From a virus, in the IMG/VR virus record IMGVR_UViG_3300037070_003128, positions 1-35,719 of that record: 35,719 nt of DNA. One strand, given 5' to 3'. A program made the position numbers and the translations under genes. This document shows, one piece after another, positions 14,895 to 23,370 of this stretch. The notes under the pieces are model-generated. The model was not told the DNA's origin, did not search any database, and worked only from the letters and a program-made list of their open reading frames with translations. How positions within the stretch are numbered: the first letter of the stretch is position 1; each line of letters opens with the position of its first letter.

Positions 14895-16484
14895 TCAGGA
14901 GTTGTTCGAGCAAGCGATGCTCACCCTTGCTCCGGTACCACCGGACGGGCAGACTTCGATGCTCATCGTGCGGATCTCATGCCCTGGGACACACCAGCCG
15001 ACGAACGGTTCGACGAAGGTCTGATAGTTGTTCGAAGCGTTAAGCGTCGAATCTCTGACCACTCCCAGGTCGAGGGTTCCACCATCGAGTTCGATGACGG
15101 TTCCCGGTGCGTACATGATGACCGTCGCCACGTTCTCCAGGTCACCGTCGGTCTGGTCGTCCAGGTCGTACACCCACTGGGGCCGAAGCCGCAGCGAGTT
15201 GAACAATCCGTCGATCTTCCCTCTGATATCCCCGTACTCCGTGGTCGAGTCCCGGGCGATCGCGTCGGCGAGGAGTGCGTCAGGCACCCACGCCGGCAGT
15301 ACCACGTCGAGGACCGCGTCACGCGACATCCCGTAGGTGGTCCGGTAGTCGTTGGCGTTCCCGGCGAGGTTGGTGGTGAGCTGGTTCAGCCCGCCTCCGG
15401 TCGTGTCGGTCACGTTTCCGGCCACGTCGTTCGCCAGGAGGAACGCGATCCGAGCCGCGTTCAACGTGCGGGCAGCGGCGACAACCGCCAGCGAGGTCAC
15501 GTTCGCGATCGCTTCTGGGTAGAAGCGGGACGCGAAGTTCCCGAACTGGAGGATCGTCGGCCACGCCGAGACTGTGCAGTCTTCGAAGTCGGGACAGTCG
15601 AACACGTACACCGGCTTCGTCGCCGGGGACGGAGTCTCCGACGCGTCGTTCGCTGCGGTCCATTCGGTGGCGATCCCGGATTGGCCCAGAATGTCACCCA
15701 ACGATGGGGACACCGGCAGCGAAATCGCTCCGCGGGGAGCGTTCACTGCGGGCAGGTTCAGGATTCCCGCCGACGTGGCGATGTTGAAGAACCCGTACAG
15801 CACTTCCGGGGGTGCGCAGATACCGCCGGCGGCAGTCAGAATGTCCGACTGTGCGTCTTCGGTGATCGCAGCGAACACTCGAGCGTTGTGCTCGTCGTCG
15901 CCCTTACGAACCTCGTACTTGTGTCGTACCGGCGCCGAAGCGATCCGGTGTTCACCGGGGCCCGACTGCCAGACGTTCATGGCGAGTTCCGCGTAGGAGG
16001 ATGCGGTGAGGACTTCCCCCATGTGCATTCCTGCGGAGGCGACCAGGACTTCTGGGTCTTCGGGGTCTACCGGCTTGCTGGAGCGGGGAGCGAGTTTGGC
16101 GATCGCGCCGAGGGTGGGAGCAGAAGCCACCACCACTTCGACCTTCGCCTCCTCCTCTGACTCCTCTTCGTCTTCGTCTTCCGGGCCGGCCTCTTCCGCG
16201 ACGATCTCTTCGACCTCTTCCGAGGTGATCCCGAGCGCAGCGTCCAAAGCGGCGATCTCTTCGACCTTGCGCGCCTCGTCAGCGAGGAGAGCGTCTTCCC
16301 GTTCCGTCAGTTTGCCTGCAAGGGCTACGGCTTCGGCGATCTCATCTGATCCGGCTGGTACTTCACCGGCCTTGATCGCAGCGGACAACGCTTCGAGTTC
16401 GGCGCGGGCTTCCGCGATCTGCTCGGCGGTGAACTCAGCGATCAGGTCGGGGTTCTGTGAAATTGACTTGAGCAGTTCGCCCAT
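14895..16484 (-). CDS. Major capsid protein with N-terminal scaffold-like domain
   Basis: 529 residues. Residues 14-100 are Ala/Glu-rich helix (EFTAEQIAEARAELEAL...), followed by an acidic patch EEAGPEDEDEEESEEE. This is like the HK97 delta/scaffold domain removed by the protease made from the next gene upstream. The remaining part (about 150-529) has HK97-fold phrases such as GGICAPPEVLYGFFNIA, LPVSPSLGDI and a C-terminal VRDSTLNASNNYQTFVEPFVGW. SD GGAGG lies eight bases before ATG. A duplicated promoter/leader precedes it. A small TGATAA/TTATCA hairpin overlaps the stop. Confidence 0.85.
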   Translation of the reverse strand: MGELLKSISQNPDLIAEFTAEQIAEARAELEALSAAIKAGEVPAGSDEIAEAVALAGKLTEREDALLADEARKVEEIAALDAALGITSEEVEEIVAEEAGPEDEDEEESEEEAKVEVVVASAPTLGAIAKLAPRSSKPVDPEDPEVLVASAGMHMGEVLTASSYAELAMNVWQSGPGEHRIASAPVRHKYEVRKGDDEHNARVFAAITEDAQSDILTAAGGICAPPEVLYGFFNIATSAGILNLPAVNAPRGAISLPVSPSLGDILGQSGIATEWTAANDASETPSPATKPVYVFDCPDFEDCTVSAWPTILQFGNFASRFYPEAIANVTSLAVVAAARTLNAARIAFLLANDVAGNVTDTTGGGLNQLTTNLAGNANDYRTTYGMSRDAVLDVVLPAWVPDALLADAIARDSTTEYGDIRGKIDGLFNSLRLRPQWVYDLDDQTDGDLENVATVIMYAPGTVIELDGGTLDLGVVRDSTLNASNNYQTFVEPFVGWCVPGHEIRTMSIEVCPSGGTGARVSIACSNNS

Positions 16485-16520
16485 TGGTCAAACCTCCGAT
16501 AGTAGGGAATGGCTTGACCC

Positions 16521-16579
16521 CCGCGAATACACGCTGCCGAGTCGATGTTGACTCTAAACCTCTAGTTGAGGGTTAGCAA
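16521..16579 (-). promoter_or_regulatory. Putative late promoter and conserved leader element, copy B
   Basis: TTGCTA (16579-16574), 17 bases, TAGAGT (16556-16551) on the minus strand, then CAGCGTGTATTCGCGG (16536-16521) before the capsid SD and ATG. Box order and the leader word match copy A at 11.4 kb, where the same 17-base spacing holds. Both precede highly expressed virion genes. The leader word would lie near the 5' end of the mRNA if transcription starts about 7 bases past the -10 box. Confidence 0.62.
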
Positions 16580-16582
16580 GGA

Positions 16583-16657
16583 TCAGAAGACGCGGGTAGC
16601 GATGAAGATGACGAGCAGGACAAGCAGGACGATGACAAGGGCACGTTCAACGCTCAT
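16583..16657 (-). CDS. Tiny single-span membrane peptide (24 aa)
   Basis: ATG 16657 overlaps the protease stop (ATGA). The product is a charged start (SVER) followed by about 16 hydrophobic residues (ALVIVLLVLLVIFIAT) and RVF. It is a clean transmembrane helix between capsid protease and capsid. It could be a holin-like or assembly-membrane peptide, or a translational link only. No homologue recognised. Confidence 0.5.
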   Translation of the reverse strand: MSVERALVIVLLVLLVIFIATRVF

Positions 16658-17781
16658 AGGACAGAGGCGAGTTTGCCCCACTCCTGCTCCTCGATGGGTT
16701 CGGGCGTGTCGGGAACTTCGAACTTGGCTTCGAGCGCCGAGACTCGTTCTATGAGTTCGGCCAGCGGGTCGGGCTCTTCCTCTTGGACGATCCCCGCAGC
16801 CACCAAAGCGACCTGCTCCCCGTTGAACGTGGACGCCTGCAACCTGGGTGGTGCGAAGCCGGGAGTGTTCACCGCAAGCGCAGCCAACAGTTCCATGTTC
16901 CCGGCGATCTTCCGCCAATCACCGGAGAGGGGGGACGCCATCAGGATTTGAGCGTCGACCCCTTCCCTCACAGCCCCAGCAACCCAGATTCCGAAGTCGT
17001 CCTCACCCGCGCACACGTCGGCAGCGCAGGTGCCGGTGTTGTCGTAGTGGGCTTGACGGGCTTCCGTCGCTGAGAAGGTGAGGGGGGCGTGGCCGGTGTC
17101 CATCGTGATTTTCCCCACCTCGATTTTCTCCCCTTCCACTTCGAGGGTTCCGGTGTGGAAGTAGCGGTAATCGGTCCCCTTGGGAGGCGTCTTGCAGACG
17201 TTGGCATAACCGGTGTGGCATTCCCCCCAGGTTGCGAGGTGGCCGTACACCCGGCCTCCGTCGACGGTCAACCTGGTCGGGCCGTCGAGTTGTGGGTTTT
17301 TGAACCAGTCCCGTTTGACTTCAGGGGGTAGCGCGGCGACGAGGACGGGGATTTGGGTTTCGGTGAGAATTCGTGCGTCTCCGAAGGCGGGCATCGGAAT
17401 CTGCGTGGCTCCGACGATTTCGGCGGACACCATGGCGAAGACGGGAAGTCCCATCTCGTCTAGTTCGCCGGTCTCCTCGAAGATCGCAGCCACATCGGCG
17501 GACACTCCGGGGATCTGGTTTTCGACGGCGAGCCGTTCGGCTTCGGCGGCTTCAGCGTCGATGTCGTAGGAGAGGTCCCCGATAATCCACGTCTGCCCTT
17601 CGAAGGTTTGCCGGCGGACGTTGGTGATGACTCCGACTTGGAAGGCGCCGCCATGTCCGTCGGTGGTTTCGTCGGTGAACATGAGAGGGATCGTCTCCCG
17701 CCAGGAGAGGACGCCTGCGTTGTAGGAGCGTCCGTCTGAGGATTCGATCCCTTCGGGGATGATGAGCACCGGATAACTCAT
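16654..17781 (-). CDS. Capsid maturation (prohead) protease
   Basis: 375 residues. The N-terminal domain (1-150) opens with YPVLIIPEGIESSDGRSY and contains DGHGGAFQVGVITNV, then an Ile/Pro-rich IPMPAFGDARI. GHLATWGECHTGY (about 181-193) and YRYFHTGTLEVEG, then TGHAPLTFSATEARQAHYD are characteristic of the actinophage-type capsid maturation proteases. The C-terminus is a likely coiled coil (LAELIERVSALEAKFEV). It should cleave the capsid scaffold domain during prohead maturation. Catalytic residues were not assigned with certainty. Confidence 0.78.
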   Translation of the reverse strand: MSYPVLIIPEGIESSDGRSYNAGVLSWRETIPLMFTDETTDGHGGAFQVGVITNVRRQTFEGQTWIIGDLSYDIDAEAAEAERLAVENQIPGVSADVAAIFEETGELDEMGLPVFAMVSAEIVGATQIPMPAFGDARILTETQIPVLVAALPPEVKRDWFKNPQLDGPTRLTVDGGRVYGHLATWGECHTGYANVCKTPPKGTDYRYFHTGTLEVEGEKIEVGKITMDTGHAPLTFSATEARQAHYDNTGTCAADVCAGEDDFGIWVAGAVREGVDAQILMASPLSGDWRKIAGNMELLAALAVNTPGFAPPRLQASTFNGEQVALVAAGIVQEEEPDPLAELIERVSALEAKFEVPDTPEPIEEQEWGKLASVL

Positions 17782-17794
17782 AGTGTCACTTTAC

Positions 17795-19030
17795 CTACCT
17801 TCCGGCTCGTCGTGCGGGTCTTCCCCCCGCCCGTCTCCCCCCGCGTCTGGTGTACTGGGCTCGGAGGACCGCTCTCGCTTCTTCTGGGTGTCGTCTGACT
17901 GGCCCTCCCCCTGAGGGTGGCGGGTTGGATATGAAGCCTGATCCGACACATTGCACCGGGCCCAATGTTGAAGCGCCGGTCCCGACCACCGCTCCGGGAG
18001 CAGCCACGATCCCCGAACCTGCGGAGGTGACATCTTCAAGGAGAAGGTTCCCGTCGCCGAGGATCAACAGTTCTGCGGACCCTGCCGAAGTCACATCGCC
18101 CAACGTTGTCGCGCCTGTGCCTGTGATCCCGAGTTCACCCGCGCCCGAAGAGGTGACGTCGTCCAACGTTGAAGCGCCGGTCCCGGTGATGTTGAGGCTT
18201 GCGCTTCCCGAACTGGTCACCCCGTCGAGGGTTGAAGCACCGGTACCGGTGATCCCGGTCAGGGAGGTTCCGGTGCCTGCCGAGGTCACGTCGTCGAGGG
18301 TTGACGTGCCGGTCGCGGTGAAGTTCTCCGACCCGACACCAGATGAGGCAACCCCGTCCAGAGTGGATGTTCCGGTGCCGGTGACCGGGTTAGCTACGAG
18401 GCCGGTCCCGACAGATGTGACCCCTGTGAGTGTGGTCGAACCGGTAGCGGTGAACGTTTCGGCGCCTACCCCCGCGGACGTAACCCCGGCGAGAGTCGAG
18501 GAGCCTGTGCCCGATACCGGGTTGGCGACAACCCCTGAGCCTGTTGATGTGACACCGGTGAGAGTCGATGATCCGGTGCCGAGGAAGCCTTCCGCCCCGG
18601 TTCCCGCGGAGGTGATCCCTGCCAGGGTGGACGCACCAGTACCGGTGATCGGATTCGCAACAACGCCCGACCCTGCCGAAGTCACTCCTGCCAGGGTTGA
18701 AGCGCCGCTCCCGAGGAAGGATTCCACTCCGGTTCCCGCGCTGGTTACTCCTGTAAGAGTTGAAGCGCCTGTGGCTAGGAACTTTTCGGTTCCGGTGCCT
18801 GCGGAGGTGACCCCTCCCAACGTGGAAGCTCCGGTGCCGGTGACCGGGTTGACAACGGTTCCCGAACCGGCCGAGGTGACTCCGGTGAGCGTCGAAGCGC
18901 CGGTGGCTATGAGTTTGAGTTGCCCCGTGCCGGCTGAAGTTACGCCGGTGAGGGTGCTAGATCCGGTCCCTGAAAGGTTATCGGGGAGGGACGATATTGC
19001 GAGGTCGGAGATCGGCGCGATGCCGAGCAT
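17795..19030 (-). CDS. Repeat-rich virion protein, sixteen 21-22-residue repeats
   Basis: 411 residues. The start MLGIAPISDLAISSLPDN is of a kind often seen in phage structural proteins. Residues about 20-365 are sixteen repeats of GTGASTLxGVTSAGxG plus a variable linker; linkers alternate between (V/A)NP(V/I) and F(L/T)-type, so the true unit may be about 43 residues. The regular spacing fits a beta-solenoid shaft (inference). The C-terminal 46 residues are Pro/Arg-rich and basic. The gene lies between protease and portal-side genes, favouring a head fibre or decoration. Confidence 0.7.
   Translation of the reverse strand: MLGIAPISDLAISSLPDNLSGTGSSTLTGVTSAGTGQLKLIATGASTLTGVTSAGSGTVVNPVTGTGASTLGGVTSAGTGTEKFLATGASTLTGVTSAGTGVESFLGSGASTLAGVTSAGSGVVANPITGTGASTLAGITSAGTGAEGFLGTGSSTLTGVTSTGSGVVANPVSGTGSSTLAGVTSAGVGAETFTATGSTTLTGVTSVGTGLVANPVTGTGTSTLDGVASSGVGSENFTATGTSTLDDVTSAGTGTSLTGITGTGASTLDGVTSSGSASLNITGTGASTLDDVTSSGAGELGITGTGATTLGDVTSAGSAELLILGDGNLLLEDVTSAGSGIVAAPGAVVGTGASTLGPVQCVGSGFISNPPPSGGGPVRRHPEEARAVLRAQYTRRGGRRAGGRPARRAGR
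17936..18973 (-). repeat. Sixteen tandem 63-66-base coding repeats
   Basis: About 1 kb of degenerate direct repeats encodes the repeat domain of the 411-residue protein. The plus-strand mirror contains runs of ccggcgagggt and gttgaagcgcc variants, and an apparent plus-strand reading frame made only of mirrored repeats. Units differ at wobble positions, so selection on the protein is likely. Confidence 0.88.
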
Positions 19031-19033
19031 GAC

Positions 19034-20155
19034 CTAATCCCACTGGCCGACAGATACGACCGAAGTGGTGCCGGTACGCCAGATCTCCCAGTATGAGCCG
19101 GGGGTGAGAGTGGATGCAGCAGCGGTGACCATCGCCGTACTAGGGATCATCGTGCCGGCGACTGTGACTTCGAATGATCCGTTGAGGAGAACACCTAAAC
19201 CCGTTGCGATGGCCGCGGTGACTACTGAGGCGGGGGAGCCGACAGCCGCGTTGAACCCGACCGACCCGGCTCCTGGTGTGCCGTCCGAATCCATGCCGAC
19301 AGCGATCCAGGCGACAGTCCCGATGGTGGCGGTGCCCGCTCCGAGAATGTTGATGCTCCGGTTCCCGGACGTGGCGCTCATCGCTGCGAATTGGAGGTGA
19401 GCTTGGAACCGGTAGGTGCCGGTTTCTAGGGTGATTCTTCCGTTCGCGGGTGAGTTGAAAATGGTTTGGGAGGAAGTGTTCGACGTGAAAGTGCGGGTCG
19501 TGTCAGCGCGGATGTAATGCACGAGGGGGATGTATCCGCGGTTGCCAACATCGGTGGTCCCGTACATGTTGGTGGCGTCCATCTCGACCGCACCATCAGA
19601 CGGGGTGGTCATCAACGTTCCAACAACCAGCGACATTTGCGGGAAGGTTGTGGTGCCTGCCGCCGTCGAGAAACTACCCCCGGTTATTGAGAGCAGATCG
19701 GTGGAGTGGGCGAGGGTGACCGCACCGTTATTCCAGATGAGCTGTCCGCCGGTAGCGAGCCACAGGTCAGCCCACGACAACGAACCGGAACCTAAAGCGG
19801 CAAGATCGTTCGTCGCCGGTGTCAACGCTCCCGTAAAGCTCATGCCGGGTTGACGTACGGAGGGGGTGAACGTCATGAAAATGTCCTTAGTCCCCGCCGA
19901 CAAGGTGACAACAGCGTTGCTGTTGGACGATCTGATCACTGTTGTGCGGGTGAGAGTGTTGCCCGTGTTCCACGTTCCGAGGCCGACTTCCCACTCGTTG
20001 ACGGTCCGGTGGACGATCGCGTACACGGTCGTGTCCGTGTTCGCCATTTGAGAGTCGAAGTCCTGATAGTTAGCGACCGCCCCACCCAATGCGATCGCTC
20101 CGGTCCCTGTGGTGGTAGTAGTTTCCCGGACCCTATCAGTGACGATGTGGGCCAT
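19034..20155 (-). CDS. Fibre-like virion protein
   Basis: 373 residues. The N-terminus HIVTDRVRETTTTTGTG followed by GAVANYQDFDSQM is a module found at the start of many tail or head fibre proteins of aquatic and soil phages (roughly DRV.ETTTTTGTG...L.GA..GY..F). It continues with strand-rich repeats and a C-terminal ...SYWEIWRTGTTSVVSVGQ that could be a receptor-binding or trimerisation domain. It lies between an HNH gene and the repeat protein, so a head fibre is possible. Confidence 0.65.
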   Translation of the reverse strand: MAHIVTDRVRETTTTTGTGAIALGGAVANYQDFDSQMANTDTTVYAIVHRTVNEWEVGLGTWNTGNTLTRTTVIRSSNSNAVVTLSAGTKDIFMTFTPSVRQPGMSFTGALTPATNDLAALGSGSLSWADLWLATGGQLIWNNGAVTLAHSTDLLSITGGSFSTAAGTTTFPQMSLVVGTLMTTPSDGAVEMDATNMYGTTDVGNRGYIPLVHYIRADTTRTFTSNTSSQTIFNSPANGRITLETGTYRFQAHLQFAAMSATSGNRSINILGAGTATIGTVAWIAVGMDSDGTPGAGSVGFNAAVGSPASVVTAAIATGLGVLLNGSFEVTVAGTMIPSTAMVTAAASTLTPGSYWEIWRTGTTSVVSVGQWD

Positions 20156-20179
20156 TAGGCGACCTGCTCTGCGGCCACC

Positions 20180-20728
20180 TCAGTGATGCTTGGCTTCGTG
20201 TCGGCGCCTGGCATCTCGCTGGCACTCGGCGCAGCGTGTCTTGCCGGTAGAGCGTTCCACGATCCGATTCTCGGGGTAAGGGTGTAGGCCCGCTTGGCAA
20301 GTCGTCCACTCACGCCGATTGCGGAGGGCGACCCTGCGCATGTTCTCGTCGTTGGTGACTGGTTCAAGATGGGCCGGATTGACGCAGGCCCGGTTGAAGC
20401 AGAGGTGATCGAGCTGCATCCCCTCAGGGATCGGACCAACAAGAAGTTCGAAGGCCGCCCGATGGGCAAGCTGAGAGCGCCCGTCGTCTCTGTAGAACCG
20501 GCCATACCCTCGCTGCAGGTGACCGAGCCATGTCCAACATCCGCTCGGTTGTCGCATGACTCGATCCCAGAACCGATCTCCTTCTGATCGTCCTCTTGGC
20601 GCGCGGCGAGACATGTCCCGGATTGCGATGTAGGGGCTTCCGTGTCGGCGCCAGCGTTCGTAATGCATGCTGCACCATTCCCGGCAACGCAACACCTTCT
20701 CGCAGCCTTCAATTGAGCACCGATCCAT
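20180..20728 (-). CDS. HNH homing-type endonuclease, copy 1
   Basis: 182 residues. Two N-terminal cysteine/His patches (MDRCSIEGCEKVLRCREWCSMHYERW, residues 1-26) may bind zinc or DNA. GCWTWLGHLQRGYGR leads into AHRAAFELLVGPIPEGMQLDHLC (core HNH, with H and N of DHLCFNRACVNPAHL). Typical of phage HNH homing nucleases placed next to essential genes. It lies five bases before the portal stop, in the portal-to-fibre junction. Paralogues are at 23.5 and 27.3 kb. Confidence 0.85.
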   Translation of the reverse strand: MDRCSIEGCEKVLRCREWCSMHYERWRRHGSPYIAIRDMSRRAPRGRSEGDRFWDRVMRQPSGCWTWLGHLQRGYGRFYRDDGRSQLAHRAAFELLVGPIPEGMQLDHLCFNRACVNPAHLEPVTNDENMRRVALRNRREWTTCQAGLHPYPENRIVERSTGKTRCAECQRDARRRHEAKHH

Positions 20729-20732
20729 CTAC

Positions 20733-22853
20733 TCATGCTACCTGCTCCTGAGGGATAGGGACCACTACCAGGTCTGCAATACAAACGCAGCCGCGATGGT
20801 CTGACGGGTGCATGAAGTCCACTCCCAACCATGCTGCAGACAATGGGGGTTTGAGTCTCGGGTCGGTCCAGGAGGTGAACCGGAATCCGTTGAGATGCTG
20901 GTGCGGTTCGAACGGTACGGTCGGCGCTCCCACACTCCATTGGCGTTCTTCGACTTGGAACCCGATCGTAGTGATGAGGTTCTGTCCGTATTCTCCGGTG
21001 GCGAGTCCTCGAGTGTTGAAATCTCCGGGTACCCCCCCACCAGCAACGGTCATGCCGTCGAAGACGAGGGAGGCTGGGATATCAGTGCTTCCGACTTCTC
21101 CGGTTTCGGCGGGGTCCGGTTCCAGGTCAGGTGTGAACAGGCGTCTCCGCGCTAAACCGATGAGCCCTCCCACTAACCCGGCCAAAGCGGCGGTGATCCA
21201 GTTGTCTTCTTCGGGTGGGGCTTCCGGCTTGATCCCGGTGAGTTGTTCCAACGTGGAACGGGTTTGGGCTTGCCCCTCGGTGAGCAATCTCTTCGCCCGT
21301 TGGCTGAAACGGTCGAACGCCCCCTCAGGTATCAGGTCTTCTTCGGAGAGCTGCAACGTTTCCACCGTGGCCCGTCCCACAGTGAATGGGACGATGATCG
21401 GGTCGAGCCCCTGAATCGACATCGCAAGAGGGTCTTTGGGGCTTCGTCGTGAGTCGCCGCGGATCTGGCTTCTTACTCTTTGGCCGGCCTTCTCCAACGC
21501 TCTGTCCAGTGAGGCTTGAGCGGCTTCGGCGAGTTGGGTGAACAACCGGTGGTCGATCGCGGCTAGTGAGGGGGGAGGGGAAGCGGCGGTGAGAGTGTCG
21601 GGGATACCCTGAACCTCCACTAGAGGGTTGGTCTGAGTAGGAACCGGGTCGGATTCGTCGGGTGCGTCACCCTCAGTGAACCCGATCGTTCTGCGGGCGG
21701 CGGAAGCGGAGATGATCTGCGCTTCGAACGAAGCCAACGCGTCGGCAGCGGTGACACTTCTCGAGGTGAGGTCGGAGTAGTCACGCCAGAACAGGTAACG
21801 GTCAAAGTCCTCCACCCCCGCAGCTTGAAGGGCCGGCCACAGATAGCCTCGAGTGAACGAGTCGAGCACGTCGAGGACGAGAGGGTCGACATAGTTCAAC
21901 CTCAGCGAATCGTCGATGAGCCACTGGCCCCAATGGTTCACATCCGCCAAACCGGTGAGGATCTCGGCGGGGATGTCCAACCCAATCGCGATCTGACGCA
22001 AGATGCGCTCCATGACCTCCGGCACCCACTCCTGAATGTCCCGAGTCAGGTCAACCGTCTTCACCCCATCAGCGAAAGCGAACGGCACTTCAATGGAGAT
22101 CGGAGTGATCCGGTTCGCGTTGCGTGGGTCCGACACCGCGGCGCTCATCGCCTTGTTGAGCCAGGAGCCGAACGTCTGCGCGTTCCCGTTGTCGTCGGTG
22201 GTGGGGAAGTCCATCTCCGAAGGGGTGATGACCAGCGGAGCGACCAGACGGGATTGGGCCAGGGAGGTGAGCATGTCGGAAAAGGCGATGTACTGTTCGC
22301 ATTGTCTGACCACCCCGCGCATCCCCGAATCAGGCTTGGACCGTTTCATCGGGTGGGCCCGCCAGGAGCGCATGATGAAGTCTCCGGTTTTGATCGCCTT
22401 GGCTGCATCATCATCCAAGTCCGAGCGGAGTCCTTGGCGGTTCTCGTCGTATTCCACCGGAGACCAGATATCCCACTCCTCATCGCCGTCGAGGTTCTGG
22501 CCTACCAGATACCCTTCCCCGGGGATCTCCCAATGCAGAGCCATTTCAGCGACGAAATTCCCGAAATCCCCGTTAGGCCCCTGAAGACGGTCGTACGCTT
22601 CCCGAGCCGGCCCATCATCGATCGGGACCGGGTCCTCGTCGGGGTTCTCGATGACCGCGGGGAAATAGGTGATCTTCGATGCGGCTTGGAACTTGGAGCG
22701 CAACGCGGCGTGAACCGGACCCAACTCCGAATACAACGAGTACAGGTAGGCGGCGTCTGGAGCTTTCGACCGCGCCGAAGGGTCTTGAGGGTCGAGGATG
22801 CGGGATGCGGCGGCGGTGAGGACAACAGGATAGGAACGGCGGAATAGTGCCAC
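20733..22853 (-). CDS. Portal protein with MuF-like C-terminal domain
   Basis: 706 residues, longer than the about 450-500 of actinophage portals. The first 400 residues fit HK97-type portals: helices such as AYLYSLYSELGPVHAALRSK, then ERILRQIAIGLDIPAEILTGLADVNHWGQW, the signature of the family. After a linker the C-terminal 130 residues contain GLVGGLIGLARRRL, then PFEPHQHLNGFRFTSWTDP and HPSDHRGCVCIADLVVVP, which resemble MuF-type ends (HxxCRC). The two proteins are usually separate genes, so this looks like a fusion. The portal is the DNA channel of the head. Confidence 0.85.
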   Translation of the reverse strand: MALFRRSYPVVLTAAASRILDPQDPSARSKAPDAAYLYSLYSELGPVHAALRSKFQAASKITYFPAVIENPDEDPVPIDDGPAREAYDRLQGPNGDFGNFVAEMALHWEIPGEGYLVGQNLDGDEEWDIWSPVEYDENRQGLRSDLDDDAAKAIKTGDFIMRSWRAHPMKRSKPDSGMRGVVRQCEQYIAFSDMLTSLAQSRLVAPLVITPSEMDFPTTDDNGNAQTFGSWLNKAMSAAVSDPRNANRITPISIEVPFAFADGVKTVDLTRDIQEWVPEVMERILRQIAIGLDIPAEILTGLADVNHWGQWLIDDSLRLNYVDPLVLDVLDSFTRGYLWPALQAAGVEDFDRYLFWRDYSDLTSRSVTAADALASFEAQIISASAARRTIGFTEGDAPDESDPVPTQTNPLVEVQGIPDTLTAASPPPSLAAIDHRLFTQLAEAAQASLDRALEKAGQRVRSQIRGDSRRSPKDPLAMSIQGLDPIIVPFTVGRATVETLQLSEEDLIPEGAFDRFSQRAKRLLTEGQAQTRSTLEQLTGIKPEAPPEEDNWITAALAGLVGGLIGLARRRLFTPDLEPDPAETGEVGSTDIPASLVFDGMTVAGGGVPGDFNTRGLATGEYGQNLITTIGFQVEERQWSVGAPTVPFEPHQHLNGFRFTSWTDPRLKPPLSAAWLGVDFMHPSDHRGCVCIADLVVVPIPQEQVA

Positions 22854-22864
22854 GGGTTAGGAGA

Positions 22865-23137
22865 TTACTCCCAAGATGAGAGGAGTCCTGCTATTGCCGA
22901 CAACGCGAACGGTAAACCCAGCCAGGCGACACCGGGTAGGACGAGTCCCCCGGTGGCGTACAAGACGATTGTGGCGGCGAGTGAAACCCAGAATCCGGCA
23001 CACCAGTAACAGTCCAACAGGGCTCCGACCCACTCGTTTCGGGCGGTAAGCCAGTCCCGCGGAACATCGAAGATTGAATCTTCAACAACCAGACGAGTGA
23101 TCCGGAAAACGGCCAGTGCGGTGATGAGGAGGATCAA
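22865..23137 (-). CDS. DUF1360-like membrane protein
   Basis: 90 residues. LITALAVFRITRLVVEDSIF (3-22) and LLDCYWCAGFWVS (40-52) match DUF1360, a family of small membrane proteins with a conserved CxxC and R-x-T-R start. Two or three transmembrane spans are visible (about 1-14, 48-62 and 65-85). Its start is coupled (ATGA) to the preceding small gene. The role in the portal/terminase region is not known. Confidence 0.7.
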   Translation of the reverse strand: MILLITALAVFRITRLVVEDSIFDVPRDWLTARNEWVGALLDCYWCAGFWVSLAATIVLYATGGLVLPGVAWLGLPFALSAIAGLLSSWE

Positions 23138-23370
23138 AGAGCGTCGAGGAGACTCTTACGGTTCTTGCCGCGTTCCTCCACGATCCGGGCGGCCACCGCG
23201 CGGAGAGGATCATCCCCCACCCAGGCGAGCACCTCGGAGACCGTCCCCGAAGGGACCTTCAAAGGAGCTGTTGTAAGTTCGGTCCACCGACCCGAATTCC
23301 GGTAGCGGTCGGCTAGCCCTTCTCCGACTGTGACAGTGCGGCCGGTCCTCTTGTGTGTGAAGTCAACCAA
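23134..23370 (-). CDS. Small conserved phage protein beside portal
   Basis: 78 residues from TTG 23370, with a stop that overlaps DUF1360 start. FTHKRTGRTVTVGEGLADRYRNSGRW (4-29) is a motif I associate with small phage proteins encoded near the portal. The C-terminal part (LAWVGDDPLRAVAARIVEERGKNRKSLLDAL) looks helical. A role in head assembly is inferred from context only. Confidence 0.6.
   Translation of the reverse strand: MVDFTHKRTGRTVTVGEGLADRYRNSGRWTELTTAPLKVPSGTVSEVLAWVGDDPLRAVAARIVEERGKNRKSLLDAL

Noticed and set aside
14874-14897. TGATAA/TTATCA hairpin at the capsid stop
   Set aside because: Weak stem with a bulge. The nearby GC-rich hairpin (14801-14831) is the better terminator.
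17936-18973. CRISPR-like periodicity
   Set aside because: The spacing comes from coding repeats whose units vary throughout; there are no constant repeats with unique spacers.
17850-19037. Plus-strand frame of 395 codons in the repeat region
   Set aside because: It is the antisense mirror of the repeat protein; long open frames arise when repeats lack stops in both directions.
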